This document shows, one piece after another, positions 43,016 to 54,779 of a DNA stretch of 64,000 bases (position 1 is the first letter of the stretch; the number at the start of each line of letters is the position of its first letter). The translations under genes and the position numbers were made by a program. The stretch comes from Diphasiastrum complanatum (taxonomy: Eukaryota > Streptophyta > Lycopodiopsida > Lycopodiales > Lycopodiaceae), in the NCBI GenBank assembly GCA_029204225.1, contig CM055096.1, positions 48,185,579 through 48,249,578 of the forward strand. Reading direction: 5' to 3'. Under the pieces are notes generated by a model. The model ran no database searches. It had not been told where the DNA came from and was given only the letters and a program-made list of their open reading frames with translations.

Positions 43016-45470
43016 TTTTCCTCCTTTGTTCCTGGATTTCCTCTATTAATTTTTGTGATTTCTCACGAGTTTCAACTAGTTCTTCAATATTAGTCAACCT
43101 TTTCTTTATACATTCTGCATCCATTCGTTGAGCTTGAATACGAAAAGTTTTCACCTCAAATTCGATAGGCAAAATAGGATGCATACCATACGTAAGGAAA
43201 TATGGTGTCTGCTTCGTCTTGATTTTTTCTGTGTTGCGATAAGTCCAGAGAACTGATGGTAGTTTTTGATCCCAATCCGTCGCATGTGCAATAGTAATTT
43301 TGTTCAGGATCTTACATAATATTCCATTAGCTCTTTCTGTCAATCCGTTTGCTTTTGGATTATACGGTGTAGTTTTTCTGTGTTTGATCAGAAAATAGGT
43401 TGTTAGTAACCATATAGTGTCATTTAGAAAATGTGTGCCTCAGTCACTTACTAGTTCGAGTGGACAACCATATCTGGTGATAATAAATTTGAATAAGAAC
43501 GTCGCGACAGTTTTCGCATCGTTTCGTTTCGTCGCCTCTGCTTCAACGTTCTTTGTAGCATAATCCATTGCAACTAGAATATAATGACATTTTGTATGTT
43601 GAGTCACAAGTTTGATTGGATCGACAAAGTCAATCCCCCACTTCTCAAATTGTGCAAGAGGCAGGATTGGTGTCAATGGCCAATTCATTGCTTTTGTAGG
43701 CTTACTAGATCTCTGGCATGGATCACATGAACGAATAAAGTTTGACACATCCTTGAACATTGTTGGCCACCAATACTTGGCAGTCAATATTTTATTAACT
43801 GTGTTCTTTAGGGCAAAGTGTCCGCCAGCATCTTTTGAATGTAAGGCTTTAACGAGTTTTTAATGTCTTCAGTTTCGAGGCATCTTTGTAGTTGATGGTC
43901 AGCACCAAGCTTGTACAAAACATTGTTAATAATTGTATAAGGTGCTACCTTATATTGAAAAACTGTCTTTTTCTCCAAATCATAACCATCCGAATATATC
44001 TGATCTTTGAGATAAATAATAATATCAGAATATAGCAAAATTGTAGATGAAATCTTGAATAAATGTTCGTCTGAAAAATCATCATTGATAGGTTCTTCAA
44101 TTTTTCCCATGCTGAGTCGTGATAGATAATCAGCATTTGTATGATATTTTTCTTGATGAAGCTCTACTTGATAAGTGAATTCCTACAGAAGTAGAACCCA
44201 TCGAGCAATTCGTCCTGATAGATCTGGTTTATTCACAAGATACTTAAGAGCATAGTGATCAACATGAAAAATAAATACATATCCCAGCAAATAATGCCAA
44301 AATTTCTTTACAGTGAAAATCATGCCAAGTGCTTCTCTTTCTGTAGCCGAATAATTCTTTTTTGAGGCACTGAGATGCCGACTCGCATAGTAGATGGGAT
44401 GAACTTTCTTCTGGTCGTCCTTCTGGCTCAGACAGATGCCAATAGCAAATGTAGAAACATCAACATAACTATGAAATAAAATAGCCCAATTGGGTGGTCT
44501 CAAAATAAGAGCATTGATCAATATTTGCTTAAGTTCTTCAAATGCTTTTTGCTATTCATTCGTCCACAAGTAATCCACTTGTTTCTTCAGTAGATGTGTA
44601 AGAGAGGCAGCAATAGAAGCATGATTTTGAATAAATCTCCGGTAATAGCCGACATGTTCTAAGAAAGCTCTTACCTCACGTAGATTGGTTGGTAATTGGA
44701 GATTCTCTTTGTCAACTTCTATTCCTCTATTTGATATCCTGTGTCCAAATAATATTCCTTCCTTCATACTGAAAAAATATTTCTCTAGATGAAGGGATAA
44801 ACAAGTATCTCTACACCGTTGCAATGTTAGTTTCAGCTGTTGTAGATGTGTCTTTATATCACTATATACACAGAAATCATCAATAAATATTTCGAGAAAA
44901 GTTCTTAAGAAGACAGCAAAAATTAACATCATGATTCACTGAAAAGTCATTGGAGCGTTGCAAAGACCAAAGGGCATTTTGTTGTAGGCATAAGTGCCCC
45001 AATCCATAGTGAATGTAGTCTTTGAACGATCCTCCTTCCGCACTCCAACTTGATTATAACCAGAAAAACCATCACTGAAACTGTAACGCTCCTGACTAGC
45101 AACCTGATCTAAGATGGAATCAGTGAAGGGCAGAGGATGATGATCCTTCCTTGTGGCAGCATTGAGTTTGCGGAAATCCTGAAATATTTGTATTTTGCCA
45201 GTATTCTTCTTTGGGACGACAACAATGGGTGAAACCCAATCACTGCTTAAGACGAGATAGATGATACCTACCTTAAGGTGCTTGTTGAGTTCATCCTTAA
45301 CCATGAGCGAGTACCTTGGATTGAGACGATACTGTCTATGTCGAACATGTACAACATCTTCCTTAAGATCAATACGGTGCTCTCCAAATTTTGCAGGTAT
45401 ACCTTTCAAATCGTCGAGAGACCAGACAAAAACATAGTCGGGGTCATCTTGAGATCTTGTTTAGTCGTAG
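43008..45470 (-). pseudogene. G2 pol (RT, RNase H, integrase)
   Basis: Minus strand. RT (45470-44550): DDLKGIPAKFGEHRIDLKED, WVSPIVVVPKKN, FQDFRKLNAATRKDHHPLPF, YAYNKMPFGLCNAPMTF and active-site FIDD in FLEIFIDDFCVYS. RNase H (44540-44110): SYVDVSTFAIGICLSQ, YYASRHLSASKKNYSATERE, VDHYALKYLVNK. Integrase (43860-43008): zinc residues in HSKDAGGHF and CDPC, catalytic D in GIDFVDPI, D in LVSD, E in ANGLTERANG. Stops after TFQ, LLL and LVSD each stand where Arg or Gln is expected (CGA or CAG to TGA or TAG). The integrase C-terminus is lost in the LTR fusion. Confidence 0.9.
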
Positions 45471-46978
45471 ATTTATTCGTCATCTTGCTAGAAGATTTCT
45501 TCTTCGAGGATTTTCTGCGCTTTGTCAAAGATTTCTGTTTAGATTTTGAGGAGCTTTTGCTTCTCGTTGTGACTTCGAATATCTTTTCCATGTCACTTGG
45601 CCAGGACTGATCTTCTATCTTTGCCAATTTTTCTTCAATAACGTCAATTCTCTGCACAACAGCATCAGTCAAAGCTTTTGCTTTCGAATCTGCAGCAGCT
45701 GGTGTTGCGACATACTGATATTTGGGTCGCGGCTTCTGCGACTGAGGGCAGTCATGATACTTGTGGCCAGACTCTCTGCAGTTCGAGCATAACGGTACAT
45801 AACCAATCGGTTTTCGCGGTTGAGGACAGTCAGGTGAAAAATGTCCCGGCTCTCCACAGTTGTAGTAGTTGCCCGAAACTGGTTTATTCGTGGTTTGAGA
45901 CTTTGCTGGTCCAACGAATTCAGGAGGATTGTGTCTTCTTGGTGCGAACTTGGGTTTGTCCTGCTGGGCTGATGCTGCAGTACCTTGAACATAGTTAGTA
46001 GTCGCATCATTCTGAAAAATAAAAAGTACCTCCTGTGTAGGATCTTCAATATATTTGACATTCACAGTGGTGCAGTCTTTCTTAGTGTGTTCTGAAGTGC
46101 CACATTTCGTACACCACATTCCTGAGTTGGAAGAAGACGCTTTCGGTCTTTTCTACAACTTCAGAAATCTGCACTTTCAAATCATTAAACTTTTTATTAA
46201 GGTCAGCCATATTACTCTTCCAAAGCTTTTCAACTTTAGAAGTTGACGACTTATCCTCGACAACTTTTGTGTCGTCCTTTCGTTTGGATCGTCGTTCATT
46301 CTTTCTCTCTCCTTTATCAGCATCTGATTCTGATGAATCGCTGCTTTCAGACTCTGAGCTTGAAGAACTGGTACTTGAGTCAGAATCTGAATCATCATCG
46401 CTATCACTAAAATCAGATTTGGACTTTCGAGATCTTTTCATTGAGCATCTCTTTCGTGCTAATTTTGAGGTCTCAAAATTTTTAGCACTAGCTATTACTG
46501 CTGCTAAGGAGGTCATGTCCCCTTGTCTGCAATATCGATCAATCTTTGGTGGTAAACCAGCCAAAAACCATTCGATTTGCATATCAACGAGATATACACT
46601 GGTTAGTTTTCCTATAAGATTTTTAACCTTTCGTGTATATTTGTGAGAGGATTCTTTACTCTTCTTCTGAACATTGTTCAGACGTCCGAGAATTCTAGAT
46701 TTGTAATCAATTTCTCTGAACTGGTTCAGAAACGCATCTTTCAGTAGGTACCAGGTTCCTATACGGCCTGGTTCAACTTGACAGTACCATATGCGCGTCT
46801 GCTTTCTTAGCAGACCAGGGAAGATTCGTAGTTTGTCAATGTCAGTACCTTTGTTATTCGCATTAGCGATTGACTCGAATTGTGAGACATAGCTATCTAC
46901 ATCATCAGAAGAAGTCCCTTTAAAATAATCGTACTTAATTTTTGAGATAGAAGTGAAACGTGCAGCAGGACCCTCCAT
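45406..46978 (-). pseudogene. G2 gag with zinc knuckles
   Basis: Start ATG 46976-46978 (MEGPAARFTSISKIKYDYFK), capsid region with QTRIWYCQVEPGRIG and FLNQFREIDYKS, a long Ser/Asp tract (SDSDDDSDSDSSTSSSSS) and Lys/Arg-rich stretch. The frame shifts near 46085-46110 into a second open part with CTKCGTSEHTKKDC, YYNCGEPGHFSPDC (first Cys replaced by Tyr) and CSNCRESGHKYHDC, then a basic Ser/Lys tail. This runs almost directly into the RT; the usual aspartic protease (DTGA-type) is not seen, so it is deleted or never present. Confidence 0.87.
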
Positions 46979-47168
46979 ACCGAAGCTAATTAGGAGTTCA
47001 AGTAATTGGTCAGTGATTTCGTCTAGATTTCTTCGACTAGTATTCTCACTTTGTCTTCATAAAAATTCCTCTCTAAGCTTACGGTATCGTTCTAATCTGG
47101 ATTCTCTATCTGACATACACTAGAGATAGAGATGGAGTTGTCAGATTTCTTATAACTTTCCTAAACTA
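46979..47168 (-). other. Leader of G2
   Basis: About 190 bp between primer site and gag start on the minus strand; no gene seen. Confidence 0.6.
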
Positions 47169-47186
47169 TCCCCGAAAACGGCGCCA
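47169..47186 (-). promoter_or_regulatory. Primer-binding site of G2
   Basis: Minus-strand TGGCGCCGTTTTCGGGGA, 12 bp from the LTR. It resembles the TGGCGCCGTTGCCGGGGA site of many plant Gypsy elements (aspartate tRNA). Confidence 0.88.
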
Positions 47187-47198
47187 AAAATTGGTATA

Positions 47199-48460
47199 TG
47201 TCGTACTATACCAACAAGGTTAATATAGATTTTGTAGTAAACAGTATCGTTCCCACAAAGGACAACGTTAGAAAGTTATGTATTTGGTACAATTTATGAC
47301 AATTGGTTTTGAGTGTCATTCTGGTTGTCAACAGACATTAGAAAGTAACCAGTATTACTTATATTTGGGTTGTGTTGTGTTAATAATTTCAGAACAACAA
47401 TCTAGCCTCTATCAGATCGAATGAAACACGTTCTACAGATGAGTTGTTATCAGAGTTGTACATCAGTGCTACACTCTGGCTAAATAAGGTGTCAACAGAG
47501 AGTCGGGAAATGTTCGATGTATTTGCGGTTGTACAGACAATTAATTAGTCGCGTTCGCGAACAGTTCATTTCTAGACAGAAGTCCTCAACAACTTAAGTC
47601 AAATTTAATGGTTAAAGAACACGAATAGTTTTAGAGCACGTTAGAAACTTATGTCAGTTACAATCAGGAAAACAGATCAAAGTCTCAATTCTTCAGACAG
47701 GGACTGTCATCTCATATGTATACATACAGCTTTCTTCAATGATCATGCTAGACTGTACCAAAGATAGTCGTTATTCGAGTGCCGAAAAAAAAGTATTCGC
47801 GATAGGCGAATAAGATGGTTTTAAGACAGTTCTTTACAGCATGTTTTACAGATACATAGCAAACGACTATAATGCACTAGAGTGTCTAACTGATCAGAGA
47901 GTAATTTATGTAATGCATTAGAGATTGCTAGTAGATTCAAGATCACTCACACTCAACAATGCAGAGAACAGAGATAAGGGAGAATAACTCACAAAACTCT
48001 ATTCACTTCTTCAACCTCTTACATATGCATAAACTCTTCTCTCTCGATGCTCGATACTGAAGCGTGAGATCAATATATGTTCTACGGGACGAACAAACAC
48101 ACCTCTAAAACAACAGGTGTGTCGCTCCCGCAAAAGGGTCTAGTTAACAATTAGACTGAAAATACGCTCAATTATACCATAAGAGGTATACTTAATTACG
48201 AGTTAAAGTTACTCTAGTTTCAATGTCTTTTCGTATCTAGTCGTTTCGTGTGGATGACCTAGTAAAGGTTATCCAAGGCAATGTCTTTCCTATTAAAGGT
48301 CTGGCCCTTAATTACAAGGCAAGTACTTAGGAGATATATTCCCAAAAAATGACTTAGGCCTCTTCATGATTTATACTTAACCAGATCATATCTTCATTTT
48401 CGAGTATATCATGCCATATTTATGTTGATATTCAATTTTTAACAATAAGGTGGCATCACA
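47199..48460 (-). repeat. Full-length 5' LTR of G2
   Basis: 1262 bp, TG..CA when read from the outer end on either strand (TGTCGTACTATACC at 47199; GGCATCACA at 48460). Confidence 0.92.
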
Positions 48461-48465
48461 GAGCC
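48461..48465. repeat. Target-site duplication of Gypsy G2 (right)
   Basis: GAGCC, identical to 42225-42229. Confidence 0.93.
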
Positions 48466-48762
48466 CCACAAGGCAATGTTGTAGTAGGCCGAATGCATAC
48501 GCTAATAACCATAACTAGTGTCCCAATAACCGTTAACGATCTCTTGCGAGAATGCAGAGATTGGGACCTAGATGAGGACGAAGCTCTTTATAAGCTAGAA
48601 ATCTCATTGTGGGACAATAGCATAAAGACGGTAAAAGATTCGCGACTCCTAATCCACGATCAGAGTCACCAACGGATGCCAAGGAAAAAGAGTCAATTAC
48701 TTCGGATCCCCCATCTAGGGGCTCTCCGAAAGAAAAAGCTCCCATCACCTTCTATTTGCTAA
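48466..48762 (+). pseudogene. Continuation of Gypsy G1 after the G2 insertion
   Basis: A plus-strand frame reads QGNVVVGRMHTLITITSVPI, RECRDWDLDEDEALYKLEIS and a basic tail, ending at 48762. It is taken as the protease-RT linker of G1 because it directly follows the target duplication; it has no RT motif. Confidence 0.5.
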
Positions 48763-49784
48763 AGCATCTCCTAGCTCTACTTCTCTGTTAGCGTTTATTC
48801 TTTCTCTATCAACAGCTACTTGACAGTGATTCTACTTGGCAGAGAGTCAGCTTATCAAGGGTCTGTATGGCTTCTAGCGGTTGTCTTTGTGTAGTGATTT
48901 CTTCTACAGTATAGAGGTGATATAACAGTTAGTTGAGACTCAGATATTCTATGGGTGTTCAAACAACTATTGTTCGATACAGAATCAGATTTACAATGGA
49001 CTCAGCCATAGATGGCTTCTTATCCGATATGTCTACAATACAATGGAAGTATGATGGTGTTGTACCCACCTGTCAAAGGCACAACTACCACCTGATTTCA
49101 ATCCTCAATTGACAATGGATTCTCAACTTGGATTTAGGACCTGTCAGGAACTCGATTTCCTACTGCGCTACAAATTGCTTCAGTTCTTTTTTTAGTTTTA
49201 TAGATTGCAGAATATTTCTAAACTACTCTACTCAAAGATCGGGGAACTAAATTAATTCTACTCCTACTGAAATCATAGATTCATCAACACAACTTTAACT
49301 AAACAACTGGGAATCCTACAAAGTGCTTGCTACAATTGTCACTCAACATTTGTAACAAAAAACTCCTTAGGAAGTCGAAACTAGAAAATATCATAAATCA
49401 GTGGAATAGTAGATCAATTTCCAAGTCTTGCACATCTACCTAATGCTAATCCCAAACCAATCCTTAAGAGAAGAAAGCATCAACAAGCACATTCATACAT
49501 CGGTACCCAAACAAAAATGCATGAAGATGGAGCATGGAAGGAAATGCAAGTAGAATAATTTTCAATTCAAAGAGCAACAACATTTTAGTGCATATTACAT
49601 ACTTTGGAACTCATGGTGGAGGCCTCTATCTATAGCCACGAGCCGTTGAATCCAATTACATATTATTTTGGAGTCCACCTCTTGCAACTCAGTGAATCCC
49701 AATCTATAATGATTTGAGTTCCACCTCTTACTTGATAATAGGAGGCCTCTTTATTTAGAAAAACATAATTCAAGTTGAGATAAT
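48763..49784. other. Gene-free; right part probably 3' LTR of Copia H
   Basis: No coding motif. Since minus-strand Copia H coding ends at about 49785, its 3' LTR should lie in 49250-49784; a repeated GGAGTCCACCTCTTGCAACT / GAGTTCCACCTCTTACTTGA pair occurs at 49670 and 49710. Boundaries cannot be set without a second copy. Confidence 0.35.
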
Positions 49785-50367
49785 CTAATTTGCTAGCTCC
49801 CACATGGCTATCCATCTTTCGAGATGTACGATAGGGCTCACAACTCTATATTTTAGCCTAGCACTAACAATTTTCATGCTCTCAGACTTGACTCTCAACT
49901 TCATCTCTGCTAGAAGCCCTTTTGAGTGGAGAGCTTCTGCATCGACACCACGGGGCATGGCATCAGCTAACATTATCCTCCCCCTAATTGTTTCCATGGC
50001 TTTGAAGTTGGGGTGGCCCAACCTTTTGTGCCATAGCTCCACCTTTGATATCTCCACATTTGCCAAATTCACACTCTCCACTACAATATTAGCATCAAGC
50101 TTAAACATCTACCTTGCTTGAAGCCTTTAGCTATACATTCATCATTTCTAAGGATGGAACAAACTCCATGCATAAATTGTACATCAAGGCCATTATCCAT
50201 TAATTGACCAACACTAAACAGATTCTTGGTTAACACAAGAACATAAAGGACATTTTCAAGATTCATCCTTTTGGATGATCCAACATACAATGGAATGGTT
50301 CCGATACCACTTATCTTACATTCTTGACTACTAGCTGTATAGATAGATCTATGTACATCATTATAAG
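49785..50367 (-). pseudogene. Copia H remnant (protease end, pre-integrase, RNase H end)
   Basis: Minus strand: YVGSSKRMNLENVLYVLVLT, SVGQLMDNGLDVQF and, after a shift at about 50100, FKLDANIVVES, VELWHKRLGHPNFKAMETIR, the GAG-pre-integrase motif. It then passes without transition to LADAMPRGVDAEALHSKGLL and a C-terminal tail, which fits the end of a Copia RNase H. So integrase, RT and most of RNase H were deleted in one step. The 5' side is cut at 50367 by the LTR of Gypsy G3. Confidence 0.72.
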
Positions 50368-51168
50368 TGTTGGAGGATTTGCAGATCTCGAGGCAACTCT
50401 AACCCTAGCTAATAAGTGAGAGGGATTTGGCACCCTGCGTGTGTAAGTCCAACCCAATGATCACATGGAGATTTGATAATTAGAAAGTCAATAAAAGGAC
50501 TTTAGGACTTTTTGCAGGACTTTTAATGTCGTAGGCCTAAGTGTCAAGTTAGTGAGTAAAGTTGGGACTCCCACCAAAATTGGTTCAAATTCAAATTCAA
50601 ATTGGTTCTCTCCAATTTTGAATGGGTTCTCACTCTTTTTTAAATTTGAATAGTTAGAGAGACAGAAATGGGCCAATAGGATTTTGAGGCCAAGGTCCTC
50701 CTCTCCAATATAAATAGTGCCAAACTCGAGTTTGGAAAACATGTTCATATCCTCATATCAATACAAGTAGATTGGTTCTCTTATGGAATGGATTTGTGAA
50801 TGTCCTTGATCTCTAACTTTTCTCCTCTATCTCTCATACTTTTGTTGTGTTTGTTGATTGTCGGATCTGAATGTTATTGGGATATATCTTTATTATGCTT
50901 TTTGTGAGAGAGAAAGGGAGAGAGAGGAAGAGTAAGCTATCTTTGTTCTGGATTTTAGTGTTAATGGAGTAGTGTTAATTGTGTAGTATTAATACTTAGG
51001 GTTAATGGATGTTAAAATTTAGATGTGGATCTTCCAGTCATGCTGAAATCTAAGATATGCTATTGCTCTCATGGGAACAAACCTACGTGTGACAACTAAC
51101 TTCATCTCCTTGATGCTAGATTGCTTAGATCTTGAGTTGAGGATAGGCTAGAAAAGAAACCCACTACA
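50368..51168 (+). repeat. 5' LTR of Gypsy G3
   Basis: 801 bp, TGTTGGAGGATTTG to CCACTACA, placed between the abrupt end of Copia H and a Gypsy primer site. The five bases before it are ATAAG. No 3' copy is found downstream, so the boundary rests on the TG/CA ends and the primer site. Confidence 0.75.
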
Positions 51169-51169
51169 A

Positions 51170-51190
51170 TTTTGGAGCCATTGTCGGGGA
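51170..51190 (+). promoter_or_regulatory. Primer-binding site of G3
   Basis: TTTTGGAGCCATTGTCGGGG, one base after the LTR; a variant of the TTGGCGCCGTTGCCGGGGA site. Confidence 0.78.
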
Positions 51191-51794
51191 GCTACACCAA
51201 TTTTTCAGTTTGCAGCATGTTTGTTGGATGCTTAGCTTGCATTAGGCATCTTGTCGTGGCATGAATAGTGTTAAAACTACATTTAGGGTTAGTTTGGAAG
51301 TGAATTTGCCTGATTTCAGTGGACTTGCTTGTTTAAAATATAATCTAATTATTGAACAGGAGAAGCTACTCAGATCACCATTCTTAAGATCCATCTAGAT
51401 CTGAGAATTAAAAAAAACAACAAAAATTGATTAAATCTTCTAGATCTTAGTCAAAAGGAGACAAAATCATCATCAAAGTTGATAACTTTTTAGCTTCTTT
51501 CAAAAAATGTTCACCGAGTTGCGGGCACCTTTGGTTTTGATCACAGAACCTTCAGTTTGAAGGGCGAACATTCCTTCCTGGCATATTTTCAAAAATATCA
51601 GAAAAACCATCAAAAAATACCAAAAAACATTCTGAGAATTCATCATTCTTAGAAGTGTCGATCGCTTGTGCATAGATCTTTTTCAAAAAAATCAGAAATC
51701 TGATTATTGTCAAGTGAAAGAAAACTTATAGATCTGAACTGAGATAGTTTCTGATTGAAAATCTAGATCCAATCTCATTGTCTGATTGATTTAA
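51191..51794 (+). other. Leader of G3
   Basis: No gene seen; A/T-rich, with repeated AAAAATATCAGAAAAACCAT and AAAAATACCAAAAAACATT words around 51590-51630. Confidence 0.5.
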
Positions 51795-54660
51795 ATGGCT
51801 GCTCCTAGAGGTGCTATCCAGGACGTCAATCTAATCATTGTTAGGAGATCACTCCATTTGGATCTACCCAAATACAATGGATTTCTCCAAATCTATGCTG
51901 AATCTTGTGAAGTCTATGACAAAGTTTTTCCTCAAGATAAACTTAAGCTTTTTCCAATGGCCTTAACGGGTGCAGCACAAGATTGGTATTATAATCAAGA
52001 TGAGACTGAGCGTACAGATTGGAAACTGTCAAATGAGCCCTTATCACATAGTTTAAACCTCGGAAGTTTATGGAAGACCCTTTCCTACTTTTAAGTAAAA
52101 TTAAAATGGGAAAGCGAAAAATGGTACGAGATTACATTGAACGGGCTAAACGCCTCAGATCTGAGTTCGTACCCGAGCTAATTATTGAAGATGCCATGAT
52201 TATGTGGTTTCTGGCAGGTCTATCTAAAAGGATCATATGCGAGTTGAAGCGCCAAAATGAGTATGCGACTTTGCAAAATGCTATGAATGATGTAATACGG
52301 GAGGAGGATGAAGATTCAAATGATGAGCCGAATATTGGTATGTTGCCTTATACAGTAAGGCAGACCACTGCGACATCCACCATTATCACATCAACGAATA
52401 CCAATGTTACTGCAGAGATGATGCTCAATGAGTTCAAGAAACTTGGGAAGAACCAGCAGATACAGATGGAAAAGTTGCAGTTGCAGATTGATGAAAAGAT
52501 AAAAGCCTTGGAACCGGAAAAGTTTGCTAAGACTTTTTCTACTAGAAAAAATGTCTGGTGTTCCATTTGTATGAGGAATCACACAGTGAATGAATGTCCA
52601 CAATTGAAAAAATGAATAGAAACCAGTATTTGCCATCTGTGCAATTCACCTGATCATGAGACTGCTTATTGCCATTTTAATCCTCGGATTATCCAGCAAC
52701 ATTATGCCCAGATGGGATATCGAAAACCCCTTTACGGAGAAAATCCGATGGACAGACCTCGTCAATCTGCTCCTGGATATCCGGAGAGACTAGCTTTACC
52801 AGCCCCACCAACACAATCGGCTCTTCCTGCTAATTTGATGGAACCAGAATCTTACAGAGGTAATGAGCAATGAGATTATAGTAATGATAGCATCCTTCAG
52901 AACAGTATGTTGTTTATGTTGTCGCACAACAACAAGCATCTAGAAATTGGACCAGAGCATCGCTTGGATGCTTTGCATGTGGAGAAAATCATAGAGTTGC
53001 AGAATGTCCAAACAAAGACAAATTTGTACCATTCTGTCGTGACTGTGGTTATGGGCATTGCTACAAGGAGTGTCTAGCGAGACCGAAGCCACCGTCGGCT
53101 ACAGCTCTTGTAAATTTGATAACAATCAAGCAAAGACCAGCAGTTCAACCTAAACCAAGTATACCTTTGATGGTGGCTACCAGAGCTCAAAAGCAGAAAG
53201 AACCGATAGCAGATCCAATACCTGCTGATTCTATACCATCAACTGATATACCAACAGCATCTAGAGTCTATCCAAATCTTCATGCAGAAAAATGGAGATA
53301 CCAAGATATGAGACAGTCGATTAAACATTTGCAAGAGTTACAGCCAAAATCCATTCTTCACCTGTGCAACCAGCAAATAATCCACGAATGGATATGAATA
53401 CTCAATTTTCTCATCATGAAGAACCCTTCAAGATGACTAAACTGGAAGCGCCGCAAATAGAGTTACTCATGAATATATCACATTGGGAGAATTTCTGAAA
53501 TTGGGGCCAAAAGCAAAAGAAGTATTAGCGTAGAAGTTAACTCAGACTGAATAAGAAGCCAATCAAGAACCACTTTTTTGTGCCGGATTTGAAGAATCTA
53601 ATGAGGTACTCCATGTCGGAGCAGCTTGGAAAAGACAAAAAATATCACTCTGCTGATACAACATAGGCAATTTTCTAAAGAAGTAGCCGTGATAGATGGA
53701 GGTTCAGGAGTTAACCTGATTTCAACAAAGCTATATGCAAAATGGGCCTTACAAAAGTTAAGCCTATGACTTTTGCCATTAAGCTAGCTGATCAAACGAC
53801 ATTTCGGGTCATCCATGAGGAATGGTTGAAGACATACCTGTCAAGATTGTTGGAGTACAGTTTGTCATTACTTTTGTAGTAATGGACTTACCTGATGCAC
53901 CAAATGTCTATCGAGTCCTATTGTGATGCCCATGGTTAATAGTTGAGCAAGTAATTCATAACTGGGGTACCAAAAAAATCACAAGGTAGCTTGGATACCA
54001 ACGGAACCCATACCAAATCTGATTGAGGATAAATTCATTTATGTGAGTCATGCCTTGACTTATGATGACAATGCAGAACTTACTGATGAACAGGTTCTAA
54101 ATCACATGGATCCTACCAGATTTGGAGTACGTGATATTCCTAATGAACCAACAATAAAACTGTCAAAAGTAGTTATATTGAAGGAAGACAAGATCACAAG
54201 ATCAATGACGAAGAAACAAGCTAAGCAACATTATAATATGGTCTTGAAATGGAAAAGTCCACCTCAAAAGGTTGATTCGAAGAACGTGCCACCCTTATTG
54301 GATAAAGGCAAAGAGAAAGTCAAGGATGATTCCTCAAGTTAGAGTTCTCACAAGATATCACCGTCCAGGAAGTTATCGCCTCCACGATCGATTCCTGCTA
54401 AGAAAACTAAACGAAGATCCAAGACTAATCCTTTTGACAGAGAACAATCAGATGAAGTCCATCATGATATGCCAGAGCATTTCAAATGCTATACTCTGGA
54501 TGATGTGGTTATCATGTTACCCAAAGCACATCTCGTGAACCAGAAGAACAAGTGCCAAAATCGAAGGATATTTTTTATGGCCCAACTAGAACATAGCTAT
54601 GAGTCTTGTGGAACCAGGAGACCCATAAAAGATTATACAAATTTGAGTACAACTTGCTCT
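51795..54660 (+). pseudogene. Gypsy G3 gag, four zinc knuckles and protease
   Basis: Gag from ATG 51795: LHLDLPKYNG, FLQIYAESCEVYDKVFPQDK, TGAAQDWYYNQDE; frameshift at about 52050, then VRDYIERAKRL and MIMWFLAGLSKRI. Knuckles: CSICMRNHTVNEC (52559), CHLCNSPDHETAYC (52631), CFACGENHRVAEC (52969), CRDCGYGHCYKEC (53035). The protease active site survives as DGGSGVNLIS (about 53695-53725) but the following part is frame-broken. A linker (53990-54660) with VSHALTYDDNAELTDEQV and a Lys/Ser-rich stretch leads to RT. Stops at 52613, 52872 and others. Same family as G1. Confidence 0.85.
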
Positions 54661-54779
54661 TGAACAATTTCAAGCGCTACAGACATTGCTTATTAAGTAT
54701 TTTGGACTTACAAAGATCTCAAAGGGATTCGACATCAGCTATTGAGCATACCATACCCTTAATACCTGATGTGGTTTAC

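Larger units (their letters stand above)
42230..48460 (-). mobile_element. Gypsy element G2, inserted in G1, with a deletion at its 3' side
   Basis: Minus-strand order from right: 5' LTR 48460-47199, primer site, gag 46978-45406, RT-RNase H-integrase to 43008, then a shortened 3' LTR 43015-42230. Matching 5-bp duplications show that the outer ends are the original insertion ends. A deletion fused the integrase C-terminus to the inside of the 3' LTR, removing about 450 bp of LTR plus the polypurine tract. No protease is seen between the gag knuckles and RT. Confidence 0.93.
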
